Positions 8,853 through 17,406 of a stretch of 53,299 nt of DNA are shown one piece after another. Within the stretch, counting starts at the first letter, position 1. Each line of letters begins with the position of its first letter. Origin of the DNA: Nitrospirota bacterium (GTDB lineage Bacteria > Nitrospirota > Nitrospiria > SBBL01 > JAADHI01); contig JAJDBW010000006.1 in NCBI GenBank assembly GCA_029261155.1, forward strand, positions 1 through 53,299. The letters are read 5' to 3'. The notes below the pieces were generated by a model. It was not told the DNA's origin. It was given only the letters and a program-made list of their open reading frames with translations, and did not search any database. The position numbers and the translations under genes were made by a program.

Positions 8853-9182
8853 ATGAAGATAAAACAAGCGCAATGGGCTAAAAAAATCGCTTTGACGACG
8901 ATACTGGTTTATTTTTCCCTCTCGGTCTTCGTCATGTTCACGGTGGGGCAACATGCCTTGCGGCACGGTCGGATCGGCCACCATAGCGTCCAACATGCCA
9001 CCCTTTTGTGCACCTGGATGTGCGCGGCCTCCACCCATGTCTTCACCCTTCAGCAACAGCTTCCAAAGACATTGGTTCATTTTTCCGAGCTCATTGTTTT
9101 CCACGCGGAGCGGATTTTTTCGAATTCACCGCTTTTTGCCTTTTATATCCGACCCCCTCCTAATACGCGCTCTTTTACCTAG
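8853..9182 (+). CDS. Second small His/Cys membrane protein, similar in layout to the gene at 8347
   Basis: A 109-residue protein starts at ATG 8853 without a clear ribosome site. After a basic start (MKIKQAQWAKK) comes a hydrophobic helix (ALTTILVYFSLSVFVMF). A His/Cys stretch follows (QHALRHGRIGHHSVQHATLLC, spread over about residues 33-53), then a Cys-Ala-Ala segment. Further hydrophobic patches occur towards the C-terminus, which ends Pro-rich. The parallel with the previous gene (membrane helix, His cluster, C-x-x-x-C near a helix) suggests a diverged pair. A metal-related role is inference. Confidence 0.45.
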   Translation: MKIKQAQWAKKIALTTILVYFSLSVFVMFTVGQHALRHGRIGHHSVQHATLLCTWMCAASTHVFTLQQQLPKTLVHFSELIVFHAERIFSNSPLFAFYIRPPPNTRSFT

Positions 9183-9281
9183 TTCGTTTTTCTACAGATC
9201 TTTGATGGCATGGCCGGTTTGCTGTCGTGTTGCGTCCGGCGCAAGCGGTCTCTATCGATTTTTATTCTGAAAGGAGTTTGT

Positions 9282-10295
9282 ATGACCATTCAATCTTTAC
9301 GCTTAAAGAAATGGGTGCTTGCCGGATTTTGTGCAAGCCTCTCGTTTTTCCTGTCAACGCCGCAAGCTTGGTCGAGTTGTGGTTCCGCCAATTGCTTCTT
9401 GGTGACGGGCACGCAGGAAGGCATTTCCAATTCCGGGCAAATGACCCTGGATATTTCCTATCGCTACATCCCGATGGACGATTTTCAAAGAGGGAGCGGC
9501 AGCGTCGGCGAAGCCGTTGTGCCCAAGGTCGATTTCGGAGCCGGGGTGATCGAAGACGGCCATCACCGGGAAGTCCGCACCGTGAACGAACTCATGCAAG
9601 TGGACGTCGGCTACGGCATCGCGGAACGCTTTACGGTGCAGGTGTCGATTCCGCTGGTGAATGACCGCAGCCACGAACATTTTGACGGCGTGGGCACGGC
9701 AGGCGAGGAGTTTACGCGTCAAGACGGGACCTCGGGAATGGGCGATATTCGAATCAACGGAAGATACGCCGCCCTTGTGCGTACGAGACACCTTTTGGTC
9801 CTCGGCCTCGGCCTGAAGTTGCCCACCGGGGAGTACAAGCTCCTCGACGCGCACGGCGAGATCAACGAGCCGACGATTATGCCGGGCACCGGATCGATCG
9901 ACTATCTATTTTCATTTTTCTACGACTACCAAATCAGGCCGCACAAGTTGGATGCCTTCCTTTCGGGTAGTTATCAACTGACGACGGAAAACGACCTCGG
10001 CTACGAATTTGGAGAACAGTCGATCTTAAACACAGGGCTCGGCTACATCGCGAACGAAAAGGTGACCGTCAGTGGCCAGCTGAATCTTCGCCACACGCCG
10101 CACGACCAATTCAAGGATATCGGTGTGGCTTCGACTGGTGGTACTTGGCTTTATGTGACGCCGGGGATTCGGGTTCAGGCTTCGGATGCGCTGGGGCTCT
10201 ATAGCTTCGTGCAGATTCCGGTCTACCAATATGTGAATGAGGTCAACCTCGTCTCGCGTTACGCGCTTGCGCTTGGGGCATCCTATACCTTCTAA
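9282..10295 (+). CDS. Outer-membrane beta-barrel-like protein (transporter/porin type)
   Basis: The 337-residue protein begins at ATG 9282, with AAGGAG 6 nt upstream. A Sec signal peptide ends in TPQAWSSC. The rest is a series of alternating amphipathic strands with Gly/Tyr turns (LDISYRYIPMDDF, GLGLKLPTGEYKL, GLGYIANEKVTVSGQLNL) and ends in a typical barrel terminus (YALALGASYTF, with a final Phe). This resembles phenol_MetA_deg/transporter-type barrels. The substrate is unknown. The His-bearing lipoprotein just downstream suggests metal passage. Earlier starts in the same frame lack a ribosome site. Confidence 0.75.
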   Translation: MTIQSLRLKKWVLAGFCASLSFFLSTPQAWSSCGSANCFLVTGTQEGISNSGQMTLDISYRYIPMDDFQRGSGSVGEAVVPKVDFGAGVIEDGHHREVRTVNELMQVDVGYGIAERFTVQVSIPLVNDRSHEHFDGVGTAGEEFTRQDGTSGMGDIRINGRYAALVRTRHLLVLGLGLKLPTGEYKLLDAHGEINEPTIMPGTGSIDYLFSFFYDYQIRPHKLDAFLSGSYQLTTENDLGYEFGEQSILNTGLGYIANEKVTVSGQLNLRHTPHDQFKDIGVASTGGTWLYVTPGIRVQASDALGLYSFVQIPVYQYVNEVNLVSRYALALGASYTF

Positions 10296-10357
10296 GGACG
10301 GACTTCCGGTCTTTCAGTGTTCTGGTGTCTCAACTCTATTATGATAAGGAGAATACT

Positions 10358-11764
10358 ATGTTTAATCTTAAGATCAGTATGAAGCGAAAGGTGGCGGCCT
10401 TGCTGGCGCTTCCGCTTGCGTTTCTTTTAAGCAACTGCGCGGAAAATTTCGACCTGCCGCTTGTGGAACTGGAGCAAAATAAAGAAAAGGCCTATGTGGC
10501 CAGCGCCGACGGCACGGTCGCCGTGATTACCCACGGGCATGAACCGAAACATGTGACGACGATTAATGCGGGAGGCTCGAACGATGTGGCGGCCGCTTTC
10601 GGCCATGTGTATCTCAACAATGCCGGTGCGAACAATGTTGTCGTCATCGACGCCAACAAGGAAGTCGTGAAAGGCACGATTACCGTGGGCGAGCGCCCCG
10701 TGCATAGCCTGATGGTTAAAGGCGGAAACCTCCTGCTGGTCGGAAACGACGGCCCGAGAGACGATGCCGCCACAACGGACGACGATGGATTAGCGAAGCA
10801 AGACGATACCGTGTCGGTCATCGACACCAATCCCAACAACGCCAGCTTTATGATGGAAATCGCCCGCATTCGCGTCGGCAACGGCCACCATAAACTGGCC
10901 TACAGCGACGAGTCGAACCGCGCCGCGATCACCAACTTATCGGCGGCGACGGTTTCGGTGATCGACGTAAACGCCCTATCCGTTTTGTGTACGGTGGCGA
11001 CCGGCACGGTTTCCTTCGCCGTGCCCCACGGTATCGATTACTCCCACGAAAGCGGACATGCCTACGTCGCGAATGTCGCCGATCCCGCGGAGCCGATCAC
11101 AATCATCGACATGAATCCACTGATTTCGGTGCCCGCGAATCCCTACGACAAAACCGATCCGGCCTGTACGGCCCTCGACCTGGGCGGCTTCGCCAAAGGC
11201 TTGGGCGCAAACCAAATTCCGGCCTCCGGTTATACGCACGCGAACCACGAGGGGACCTTTGTTTTTACTGTGGGATATGACAATACCGTTAGCCCGCCGA
11301 CCGGCTATCTTTCTGTCATCAGCACTACCGTGCCGGAAACCGTGGCCTCCGTGTTGCCGATACCGAATTTCAAACCGGATAAGTTTGCCCTCACGGAACA
11401 CGGCAACCGAATTTACATCAGCAGCGTGGAAGACGAGGACAATGCGGCGGCAGTTCCGGGTACGACGGTCGCTGTGGTCGATATCAACGAAACGACGGGT
11501 GCGGCGGCGCTTCATCCGACGACGCCTTTCCTGACGGTTGGCAAGGGGCACGATCATCGCGCCATTGCCCTAAGCAGCGACGATGCGCGTTTGTTCGTCC
11601 CGAACTCCGGGGCAAATCCGGGAACGGTTTCGGTCTTCGATACCGCCGATCTTTCCCTTCTTGGGACCTTTGAAGTCGGCGAGGAACCGAACGCCTTGGT
11701 CTACGTCGATGCGGCGACGCTCACGTTACCGGAAGGCAGTGGTGATGGAGGTCACAGTCACTAG
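10358..11764 (+). CDS. YncE-like beta-propeller lipoprotein with His-rich C-terminus (possible metallochaperone)
   Basis: A 468-residue protein starts at ATG 10358 with AAGGAG 6 nt upstream. A signal peptide with a lipobox-like end (AFLLSNC, Asn at -1 is unusual) precedes seven or so beta-propeller blades. These carry repeated 'AYVA/VSVID/TITVGERPHS'-type strands (examples: KAYVASADGTVAV, DTVSVIDTN, LLGTFEVGEEPNALVYV). The C-terminus ends GDGGHSH, and His-pairs occur within blades (HGHEPKH, GNGHHK, GKGHDHR). These features recall the AztD family of periplasmic zinc chaperones. The assignment to metal binding is inference; the propeller fold is well supported. It lies 62 nt after the barrel gene. 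Confidence 0.75.
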   Translation: MFNLKISMKRKVAALLALPLAFLLSNCAENFDLPLVELEQNKEKAYVASADGTVAVITHGHEPKHVTTINAGGSNDVAAAFGHVYLNNAGANNVVVIDANKEVVKGTITVGERPVHSLMVKGGNLLLVGNDGPRDDAATTDDDGLAKQDDTVSVIDTNPNNASFMMEIARIRVGNGHHKLAYSDESNRAAITNLSAATVSVIDVNALSVLCTVATGTVSFAVPHGIDYSHESGHAYVANVADPAEPITIIDMNPLISVPANPYDKTDPACTALDLGGFAKGLGANQIPASGYTHANHEGTFVFTVGYDNTVSPPTGYLSVISTTVPETVASVLPIPNFKPDKFALTEHGNRIYISSVEDEDNAAAVPGTTVAVVDINETTGAAALHPTTPFLTVGKGHDHRAIALSSDDARLFVPNSGANPGTVSVFDTADLSLLGTFEVGEEPNALVYVDAATLTLPEGSGDGGHSH

Positions 11765-11827
11765 CTGGGGAGGCGGTTTAGGAGGGTCGTCTAAAGTGCC
11801 TCTGCCTTGGTTCATTTAGCCGTAAAA

Positions 11828-11856
11828 TGCGCCGAATCCTTCAGGGGTTCGGCGCA
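11828..11856 (+). terminator. Strong hairpin after the propeller gene
   Basis: TGCGCCGAA pairs perfectly with TTCGGCGCA across an inner TCC/GGG extension, giving up to 12 base pairs around a short loop. There is no T-run on the plus strand, so it may work as a weak or factor-dependent terminator or as an mRNA-stabilising structure between the propeller and thioredoxin genes. Confidence 0.5.
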
Positions 11857-11922
11857 AACCAGGTCACGCTCAATTCGATGTTATACTGTTCTTAACCCCT
11901 AAAGTAAAAGGATGAGGAAGAA

Positions 11923-12447
11923 ATGAACAAGGTGAGAAGTGGGTCGAGGAAGGCCCTCCAATTTTTCGCTAGCTTGGCCTTATTGATGGCTTCAATGGGT
12001 ATGGCAAGCCGTCCGCCCCTTGTCGGCGGTCCTGCGCCTGCCTTCGAACTTGAAAGGGTTGGGGGTGCGTCCGTCGCGTTATCGGATTTTCGCGGCAAGG
12101 TGGTCCTCTTGAATTTCTGGGCAACCTGGTGTGAACCCTGTAAAGCCGAAATGCCGGAGATCGAAGCGGCCTATCACGAATATAAGGACGAGGGCTTTGT
12201 CGTCTTGGGGATTAATTTCGGAGAGGATAAGGATGCGGCCTCATCCTTTGCGCATCACGGCAAATTAAGTTTTCCGGTTTTGTTGGATCCAAAAGTGAAG
12301 GTGGCCGAACAATATCGCGTGGTCAGTCTGCCCGTCACTTTTTTTGTCGATCCCCAAGGTGTGATTCGCGAACAGGTCTTCGGCGGCACCCTCACGAAGA
12401 AACAAATCGGTGAGATTTTCCATCGGCTCAGAATCACATCAGAATAA
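11923..12447 (+). CDS. TlpA-like periplasmic thiol-disulfide oxidoreductase
   Basis: This 174-residue protein has a signal peptide (about residues 10-29) followed by a thioredoxin fold of the TlpA/ResA type. The active site WATWCEPCKAEMPE has cysteines at 70 and 73, and the cis-proline loop is near SLPVTFFVDPQG. It would reduce disulfides in exported proteins, classically during cytochrome c maturation; the partner here is unknown. The start at ATG 11923 has GAGGAAG upstream. It lies after a hairpin and may be transcribed separately from the propeller gene. Confidence 0.88.
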   Translation: MNKVRSGSRKALQFFASLALLMASMGMASRPPLVGGPAPAFELERVGGASVALSDFRGKVVLLNFWATWCEPCKAEMPEIEAAYHEYKDEGFVVLGINFGEDKDAASSFAHHGKLSFPVLLDPKVKVAEQYRVVSLPVTFFVDPQGVIREQVFGGTLTKKQIGEIFHRLRITSE

Positions 12448-12601
12448 CTGTCTTAATCCTTCCCAGCAATCCGCAATAAGAAAACACATTTCCAAATTTA
12501 AATTCCACTTCGATATCAGGACAATAATTTTGTCTTGCAAAATCTAAAAATCCAAGGCACTGAATGCCCACTTCTCCAGATCGTTCCCTTTGGGTTGCCG
12601 C

Positions 12602-12629
12602 TTGACAGCACTTTGTGGGGTGATATCAT
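12602..12629 (+). promoter_or_regulatory. Candidate sigma-70 promoter of the HAMP/pilin pair
   Basis: TTGACA (12602-12607), a 16-nt spacer and TATCAT (12624-12629, five of six) would start transcription near 12,636 and leave about 80 nt of leader before ATG 12716. The 12,448-12,715 gap otherwise shows nothing gene-like. Confidence 0.6.
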
Positions 12630-12715
12630 TTATAAAAGGTGTAGGGTTTGTTTTTGTATTTAGTTGATATTTTAGGGATTTTAAGATCCCTGTCATTAAA
12701 ACGGTATAGGACAAT

Positions 12716-13321
12716 ATGATGGAAGAGAATTCTAAGAATAGGAGACAGAAGAAGTTTATCGACCGGGAAATTCAAGGACGACTAGCGCTTATGGTTGTAA
12801 AAAATGCGCTCGTTTATCTCCTTCTCCTGGCCATATTTATTTTTGTTCCCCTCGCAATACGTCTGAATGCTGAGGAAAGCACACCGGAATTGCACGATGC
12901 CGCAAATGCCTTTCTTGCACTTCATGAGCACTTTTGGCCGGCCATTTTTTTTGTTTTAATTGTAATCGGTATCCATAGTATTCGCGTGAGTCATCGAATG
13001 GTCGGTCCAGTCTATCGATTTAAAGAGACGCTAAAAGGAATCGGTAAAAATGATTTGTCTTATACGGTGACGCTAAGAGACGGCGACTTTTTTGTTGACC
13101 TGATGGACGAGATTAATAAAATGACACTGTCTTTGAGGTCAGGATTACAAGAGTTAAAAGATAAAGAAGGGGCCTTGCGTCGCGCGGTTTCGGATTTGAA
13201 TGCCATGCTTGATAAAGGAAATTGCGACACCGAACATCTAAAAGCATGCACGCAACTTATCGGGCAAAACGAAGAAGCGCTCCGCATGTCGATCGACAAG
13301 TTTCAACTCGACAAAAAGTAA
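12716..13321 (+). CDS. HAMP-domain membrane protein (signal transducer without output domain)
   Basis: This 201-residue protein has a basic cytoplasmic start, a membrane helix at about 24-46 (VVKNALVYLLLLAIFIFVPLA), a short periplasmic loop, and a second helix at about 80-100 (FWPAIFFVLIVIGIHSI). A HAMP-like linker (VGPVYRFKETLKGIGKNDLS) and a coiled coil to the C-terminus follow. No kinase, methyl-accepting or cyclase domain follows. This compact type occurs near pilin-like genes in several diderm lineages; its role is unknown. Its stop codon overlaps the ATG of the pilin-like gene by one base, so the two are probably translationally coupled. Confidence 0.75.
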   Translation: MMEENSKNRRQKKFIDREIQGRLALMVVKNALVYLLLLAIFIFVPLAIRLNAEESTPELHDAANAFLALHEHFWPAIFFVLIVIGIHSIRVSHRMVGPVYRFKETLKGIGKNDLSYTVTLRDGDFFVDLMDEINKMTLSLRSGLQELKDKEGALRRAVSDLNAMLDKGNCDTEHLKACTQLIGQNEEALRMSIDKFQLDKK

Positions 13322-13716
13322 TGAAAAGATCGAAAGGCATTCTCCGAGACCAAGGGTTTACCTTTATCGAATTGACGATAGTTATTGCAGTGGTATCCAT
13401 TCTGTCTGCGCTCTCTATCGTGGTTTACACGCACTTTCTTAAAAAGGCGAGAAGAGTAGAAGCGCATAGGGTGCTCAGCGATCTCACCAAGCAGGAAGAG
13501 GCTTACTACGTGGCCCACGATGAATATACGGATAATTTAGATTCGCTTGGATTGCCCACCTTGGGAAATCAGAAGTTTTATGACATCACCATTACGGTTC
13601 CGGCAGGTTCGCAATCCTTTTTAGCAACTGCTCGAGGGAATATCGATAGCGACCCGGTCCTTGACGAGTGGACAATCGACAAGGATAAAACAATACGACA
13701 TACGGTGGAGGATTAA
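13321..13716 (+). CDS. Type IV pilin-like protein
   Basis: A 131-residue protein starts at ATG 13321 (TAATG overlap with the HAMP gene). A short leader (MKRSKGILRDQG) ends at the prepilin peptidase site G|FTFIEL, with Glu at mature position 5. A hydrophobic N-terminal helix (TIVIAVVSILSALSIVVY) follows. The soluble part, about 90 residues, has the usual EEAYYVAHDEYTDN segment of major pilins and pseudopilins. It could be a minor pilin or a pseudopilin. No other pilus assembly genes are in the window, so it depends on machinery encoded elsewhere. An earlier in-frame start inside the HAMP gene is unlikely. Confidence 0.85.
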   Translation: MKRSKGILRDQGFTFIELTIVIAVVSILSALSIVVYTHFLKKARRVEAHRVLSDLTKQEEAYYVAHDEYTDNLDSLGLPTLGNQKFYDITITVPAGSQSFLATARGNIDSDPVLDEWTIDKDKTIRHTVED

Positions 13717-13760
13717 TCTCCATCGTTCCTTTCTAAACCGCTTCTTTATTCAACTTCACT

Positions 13761-14132
13761 TTATTTAAAATCGATCACACGGCGTTCTTGCAATTGAAAG
13801 GCATGGCCCTCAGCCGTTTGCCCATTGATATTAACGATAATTTCTTGCGGCGGTTTGTCAACAAGGGTATAGGCGATTTCTAAGACGGTCTCCTGTTCGG
13901 CCGACAAGGGGCCTTTCCAAAACCCCAAACCCGCATCGACACGTAATCCATGAGAATGTACAAGTTCGATCTGGGACGTAAGGATGTCGGTTTCTGCTTT
14001 CATCGTCACCGTCAACACCCAGCCTCCCCCTAGGGTGGGAACGCCATCGAATAATATTTCCAATGAAACAGGTTGAGATGCTTGAACGGGGAGAACGGTA
14101 AGGAGTAAGGCGAAGACAAAATGCAAGATCAT
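13761..14132 (-). CDS. Small secreted protein, function unknown
   Basis: A 123-residue protein has a Sec signal peptide (FVFALLLTVLPVQA, cleavage likely after QAS or QA) and a mature domain rich in beta-strands (VSLEILFDGVPTLGGGWVLTVTMKAE). The fold looks immunoglobulin- or transthyretin-like, from strand spacing only. Its ATG overlaps the stop of the preceding 46-residue gene (ATGA), so it is coupled to the exporter operon and is the last gene of that unit. It could be a substrate or accessory of the MacAB-like exporter. Confidence 0.65.
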   Translation of the reverse strand: MILHFVFALLLTVLPVQASQPVSLEILFDGVPTLGGGWVLTVTMKAETDILTSQIELVHSHGLRVDAGLGFWKGPLSAEQETVLEIAYTLVDKPPQEIIVNINGQTAEGHAFQLQERRVIDFK

Positions 14133-14269
14133 TGATCGGCTTTGGGTTCTTGCGTTTGGGTATGCTTTGAGGCTTTTTTCTCTTCTTGTTTTTTGATTAA
14201 TTCTTGGTTGAGTTTATGGAAGTATTCTTCCTCCTTGTCGTACCCTTTTTTATTCAGATCGGATTTCAT
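14129..14269 (-). CDS. 46-residue charged helical protein in the exporter operon
   Basis: A short reading frame from ATG 14269 (GGGAG 7 nt upstream) to TGA at 14129-14131 encodes 46 residues that start MKSDLNKKGYDKEEEYFHKL. The sequence is almost all Lys/Glu/Gln with a central E-E-Y-F-x-K-x-x-x-E-L-I pattern that I have seen in small conserved bacterial proteins of unknown role. The good ribosome site, the position 17 nt after the permease stop, and the ATGA overlap with the next gene together support it as real. It is too short to be found by most gene callers. Confidence 0.65.
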   Translation of the reverse strand: MKSDLNKKGYDKEEEYFHKLNQELIKKQEEKKASKHTQTQEPKADQ

Positions 14270-14286
14270 GTTTATCTCCCTTTTGT

Positions 14287-15504
14287 TTATTGGTAGCGCA
14301 AGGCTTCTGCGGGGTCGAGTTGAGCGGCCTTGTAGGCCGGGTACAGCCCGAAAGTCATGCCGACAGTCATGGCGAAGAAGAAACCCAAGATGACGGCGCT
14401 GGGCAGGATAACGGCCGTCCAGCCGGTGATGGCCCGTTGGGCCAGCCAGCCGAAGCCGGTGCCGAGGGCGACGCCGAAAAGAATCCCGATCAATCCGCCC
14501 AGCAGGCTGATGGCGGTGGATTCAATGAGGAATTGAAATAAAATCGCGCGACGGCTCGCGCCCAGGGCCTTGCGCAGGCCAATCTCCGCCGTGCGTTCCG
14601 TGACCGTCACGAGCATGATGTTCATAATGCCAATCCCGCCGACCAGCAATGAAAGCGCAGCGGTTCCACCCAGGATCACCCTGAAGGTAAAAATGATCAA
14701 CTCGGTGTTACGCAACAGTTCGTCTTGGCTGCGGATGGCGAAATCCTCGACGCCGTCATGGCGCTTCATCATCAGCTCGTGGATCATGCGGTCGGCCTTC
14801 TGCATGTTATGCCGCTGATCGACCTTGACGATAAAAGAATTGAGCGTGTCATTTCCCGTCAAGAGTTTCATGGCCGTGGTCGCCGGGACCAAGATGGTGT
14901 CGTCGTAATTAATGCCGTGGAGGCTCCCCTTTTCTTGCAAGACGCCGATGACGACAAAACGCTGATTTCCGATCTGCAAGTCTTTTCCCAGGGGATCGAC
15001 CTTCCCGAAGAGATCGGAGACCACCTCCGTTCCGACGACCGCCACTTTTTTGAATTTTTTGGCGTCTTCTTCTGAAAGGAAACGGCCCCGCCCTACGTCA
15101 TAATTCCGAATCTCTCGATAGCTTTCGAGCACCCCTTCAACCATCCCACTGCGATCCTTGTCGCCATAACGCAATTGCGTTTGAAAATTAATCACCGGGG
15201 TCAGCTGTTCCACATAGGGAACCGACGCTTTAATGAGTTCGGCATCGCCGTAGCGCAGTCCTTTTGAGCGTCCGGAGAATTTCAGGAGGTCTTCCTTGTC
15301 CATGCGCTTGGGCCGGACCGAGAGTAGGTTGGTGCCCATTTTTTCGATCATTTCGACGGTCATTTGTTTTCCGCCCTCGACGATGGACGACATCGAGATG
15401 ACCGCCGAGACTCCGATAATGACGCCCAGCATGGTCAGGCCCGAACGCAGTTTGTTCGCGCCCAGGTTCCGAATGGCGTCGACAAAAATTTCGATGATAT
15501 TCAT
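14287..15504 (-). CDS. MacB-type ABC transporter permease
   Basis: This 405-residue permease has an N-terminal MacB periplasmic core domain after the first membrane helix (LRSGLTMLGVIIGVSAVISMSSI, about residues 20-42), a periplasmic region to about 270, and an FtsX domain with three helices (about 280-400). It ends in the YPAYKAAQLDPAEALRYQ signature of MacB/FtsX proteins. Here the ATPase is a separate polypeptide (gene at 15534). It should form a mechanotransmission-type exporter that moves periplasmic substrates through TolC. AGGAGG lies 8 nt upstream of ATG 15504. Confidence 0.92.
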   Translation of the reverse strand: MNIIEIFVDAIRNLGANKLRSGLTMLGVIIGVSAVISMSSIVEGGKQMTVEMIEKMGTNLLSVRPKRMDKEDLLKFSGRSKGLRYGDAELIKASVPYVEQLTPVINFQTQLRYGDKDRSGMVEGVLESYREIRNYDVGRGRFLSEEDAKKFKKVAVVGTEVVSDLFGKVDPLGKDLQIGNQRFVVIGVLQEKGSLHGINYDDTILVPATTAMKLLTGNDTLNSFIVKVDQRHNMQKADRMIHELMMKRHDGVEDFAIRSQDELLRNTELIIFTFRVILGGTAALSLLVGGIGIMNIMLVTVTERTAEIGLRKALGASRRAILFQFLIESTAISLLGGLIGILFGVALGTGFGWLAQRAITGWTAVILPSAVILGFFFAMTVGMTFGLYPAYKAAQLDPAEALRYQ

Positions 15505-15533
15505 CGGTTTTTTCCTCCTTGAAGCTGTCTTTT

Positions 15534-16211
15534 TTATCGCCGAATATCGTCTACAATGCGGCCGTCTTTAATTGTGAGGGTTCGTTCGGTTCTTTCCGCC
15601 AAATCTCGATCGTGTGTGATTAAAATTAAGGTCTGTCCCTTTTTGTTGAGGTCGAGCAAGAGCTTCATAATTTCCTGCCCCGACTTTGAATCCAAATTGC
15701 CGGTCGGCTCGTCGGCTAAAATGATTTCCGGATCGTTCACCAGCGCCCTTGCGATGGCGACGCGTTGTTGCTGGCCTCCCGAAAGCTGATTTGGCCGGTG
15801 GTGAATGCGGTCGGCGAGGCCGACGGTGGAAAGCGCCGTTTCTGCCCGGCCCAGGCGTTCCTCTCGCGCGTGGCCCGCGTAAAAAAGCGGCAAGGAAACA
15901 TTCACCAGTGCGGTATTGCGTCCGAGCAGGTGAAAGGTTTGAAAGATAAAACCTATCTTTTTGTTTCGCGTGCGCGCCAGCTCCGCATCCGAAAGATCTT
16001 GCACGGCCTGTCCTTGGAGGAGGTAGTCTCCGGAGGTCGGACGCGAGAGGCATCCGATGATGTCGAGTAGGGTCGTCTTGCCACTCCCCGAAGGGCCGAC
16101 AATCGCGACACACTCTCCCTTGTCGATCATAAAGCTGGTTTGGTCGAGGGCCTTAACAGAAACTTCCCCCATTTTGTAGGTTTTGCTAACCTCTTTGAGT
16201 GCGATAAGCAT
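15534..16211 (-). CDS. MacB/LolD-type ABC transporter ATP-binding protein
   Basis: This 225-residue ATPase has Walker A (GPSGSGKTT), the signature LSGGQQQRVAIARAL, Walker B with the catalytic Glu (EIILADEPTGNLD) and the switch His (LILITHDRDLA). These are the hallmarks of the MacB/LolD subfamily. I place the start at ATG 16211; TTG at 16217 would add two residues. It pairs with the permease encoded 29 nt downstream and couples ATP hydrolysis to export. The operon order is TolC, adaptor, ATPase, permease. Confidence 0.93.
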   Translation of the reverse strand: MLIALKEVSKTYKMGEVSVKALDQTSFMIDKGECVAIVGPSGSGKTTLLDIIGCLSRPTSGDYLLQGQAVQDLSDAELARTRNKKIGFIFQTFHLLGRNTALVNVSLPLFYAGHAREERLGRAETALSTVGLADRIHHRPNQLSGGQQQRVAIARALVNDPEIILADEPTGNLDSKSGQEIMKLLLDLNKKGQTLILITHDRDLAERTERTLTIKDGRIVDDIRR

Positions 16212-16260
16212 AGCCAATGGCTCTGTTCAATCGAGATGAATCCTGAGGATACGTAAGAAG

Positions 16261-17406
16261 CTATCTCCGACCGCTGTCTTCTTTGTTCGCTCTTTGGGGA
16301 AGAAGGACTTCATCGCCTTCTTGCAGACCCTCGGTAATCACAGCCTCTGTTTCATTTTTTAATCCGAGGCCGAGGGCGCGGATTTCGATCTCGCCGGAGG
16401 CTTTTTTCAGGCGGACGGTGGCCTTGCCGCCTTCTTCCGTGATCGCCGACAAGGGGAGGTAGAAGACATCTTGAGCGACTTCAGTGATGATATCTACATT
16501 GGCGGTCATTGAGGGCATTAATCGGTGGTCAGAGTTGGCGAGGGCGATGGTAATTTCATAGGTGACGACATTGTCCGTTTTTTCGCCTTTTGGAGCGATC
16601 TTGGCCACGCGGCCTTCATAAACCGTTTTAGGAATGGCATCGAGCCGAATCCGCGCAGACTGTCCTTCTGCGATCTTGCCGATATTCACCTCGTTGATCT
16701 TGGTTTTAACCCACATATTGGAGAGGTCTGCAATGCGCATTAAGGCCGTTCCTCCCGTGACAGTGGAGGTTCCGGAGGAGACGATCTCGCCAACGGAAAC
16801 CAGTACTTCAAGTACCCGTCCGGAGGTCGGTGCATGGAGGGTGAAATCGTCGAGGGCCTCTGCAGAGAGGTCCTTCGCGAGGACTTTTTCGAACAAGGCC
16901 TGATTCCCGCCCAGGGTTAAGAGGAGGTTCCTCTTGACCAATTGGGTTCGAATTTGTGCATTTTCGAGCGCATTTTCGGCATTTTCCACTTCCTTTCGAG
17001 AAACAAAACCTTTTTTAAATAGCTCGTGCATCCGTTTGGATTCACGCTCGGCTTCTTTGAGATTCAAGGCTTCCTGCTCGATGGCGGCGCGCGCCTCGGC
17101 GACCTGCCGCGCTTGGTTTGACTCTTGCTGAATGGTCGCAAGCGCTTGGCCTGTGGTCACCGTATCGCCTTCCTCGACAAAGAGTTGTTTGACTTCGCCG
17201 GCTTGCTCAGATTTAATCTCTACAGTGTGTGTGGGCTCCAGAGATCCGATTTCCGCAGCTTTGACGATGACATCGCCTCTTTTCACAAAGACGGATTGCT
17301 CCTTAACGCCCGTTTCACGTTTTCCGTTTCGGACACGGTAAAAGGCCATGGCCAGCAGCGAGGCTAAGATAAGTAGAAGAATAAGGTTTCGCGCTGGGCG
17401 ATTCAT
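16261..17406 (-). CDS. MacA/HlyD-type periplasmic adaptor protein
   Basis: The 381-residue membrane-fusion protein has an N-terminal anchor (NLILLLILASLLAMAFY), a lipoyl/barrel-sandwich half (VEIKSEQAGEVKQLFVEEGDTVTTG), an alpha-helical hairpin (about residues 105-185, rich in Glu/Ala/Lys), a second lipoyl half (TLHAPTSGRVLEVLVSVGE) and a beta-barrel plus membrane-proximal domain. It links the inner-membrane ABC exporter to the outer-membrane channel. Its ATG overlaps the stop of the TolC gene (ATGA), so the two are translationally coupled. Confidence 0.92.
   Translation of the reverse strand: MNRPARNLILLLILASLLAMAFYRVRNGKRETGVKEQSVFVKRGDVIVKAAEIGSLEPTHTVEIKSEQAGEVKQLFVEEGDTVTTGQALATIQQESNQARQVAEARAAIEQEALNLKEAERESKRMHELFKKGFVSRKEVENAENALENAQIRTQLVKRNLLLTLGGNQALFEKVLAKDLSAEALDDFTLHAPTSGRVLEVLVSVGEIVSSGTSTVTGGTALMRIADLSNMWVKTKINEVNIGKIAEGQSARIRLDAIPKTVYEGRVAKIAPKGEKTDNVVTYEITIALANSDHRLMPSMTANVDIITEVAQDVFYLPLSAITEEGGKATVRLKKASGEIEIRALGLGLKNETEAVITEGLQEGDEVLLPQRANKEDSGRR

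Noticed and set aside
8381-8881. 166-codon plus-strand frame overlapping both small membrane-protein genes
   Set aside because: The composition is Arg/Ser/Cys-rich and it lacks a coherent hydrophobic pattern. The two frames at 8347 and 8853 each show a membrane helix and His/Cys cluster.
10976-11557. 193-codon minus-strand frame inside the propeller gene
   Set aside because: It is an antisense shadow with Arg/His-rich composition that comes from the propeller's codon use; no ribosome site.
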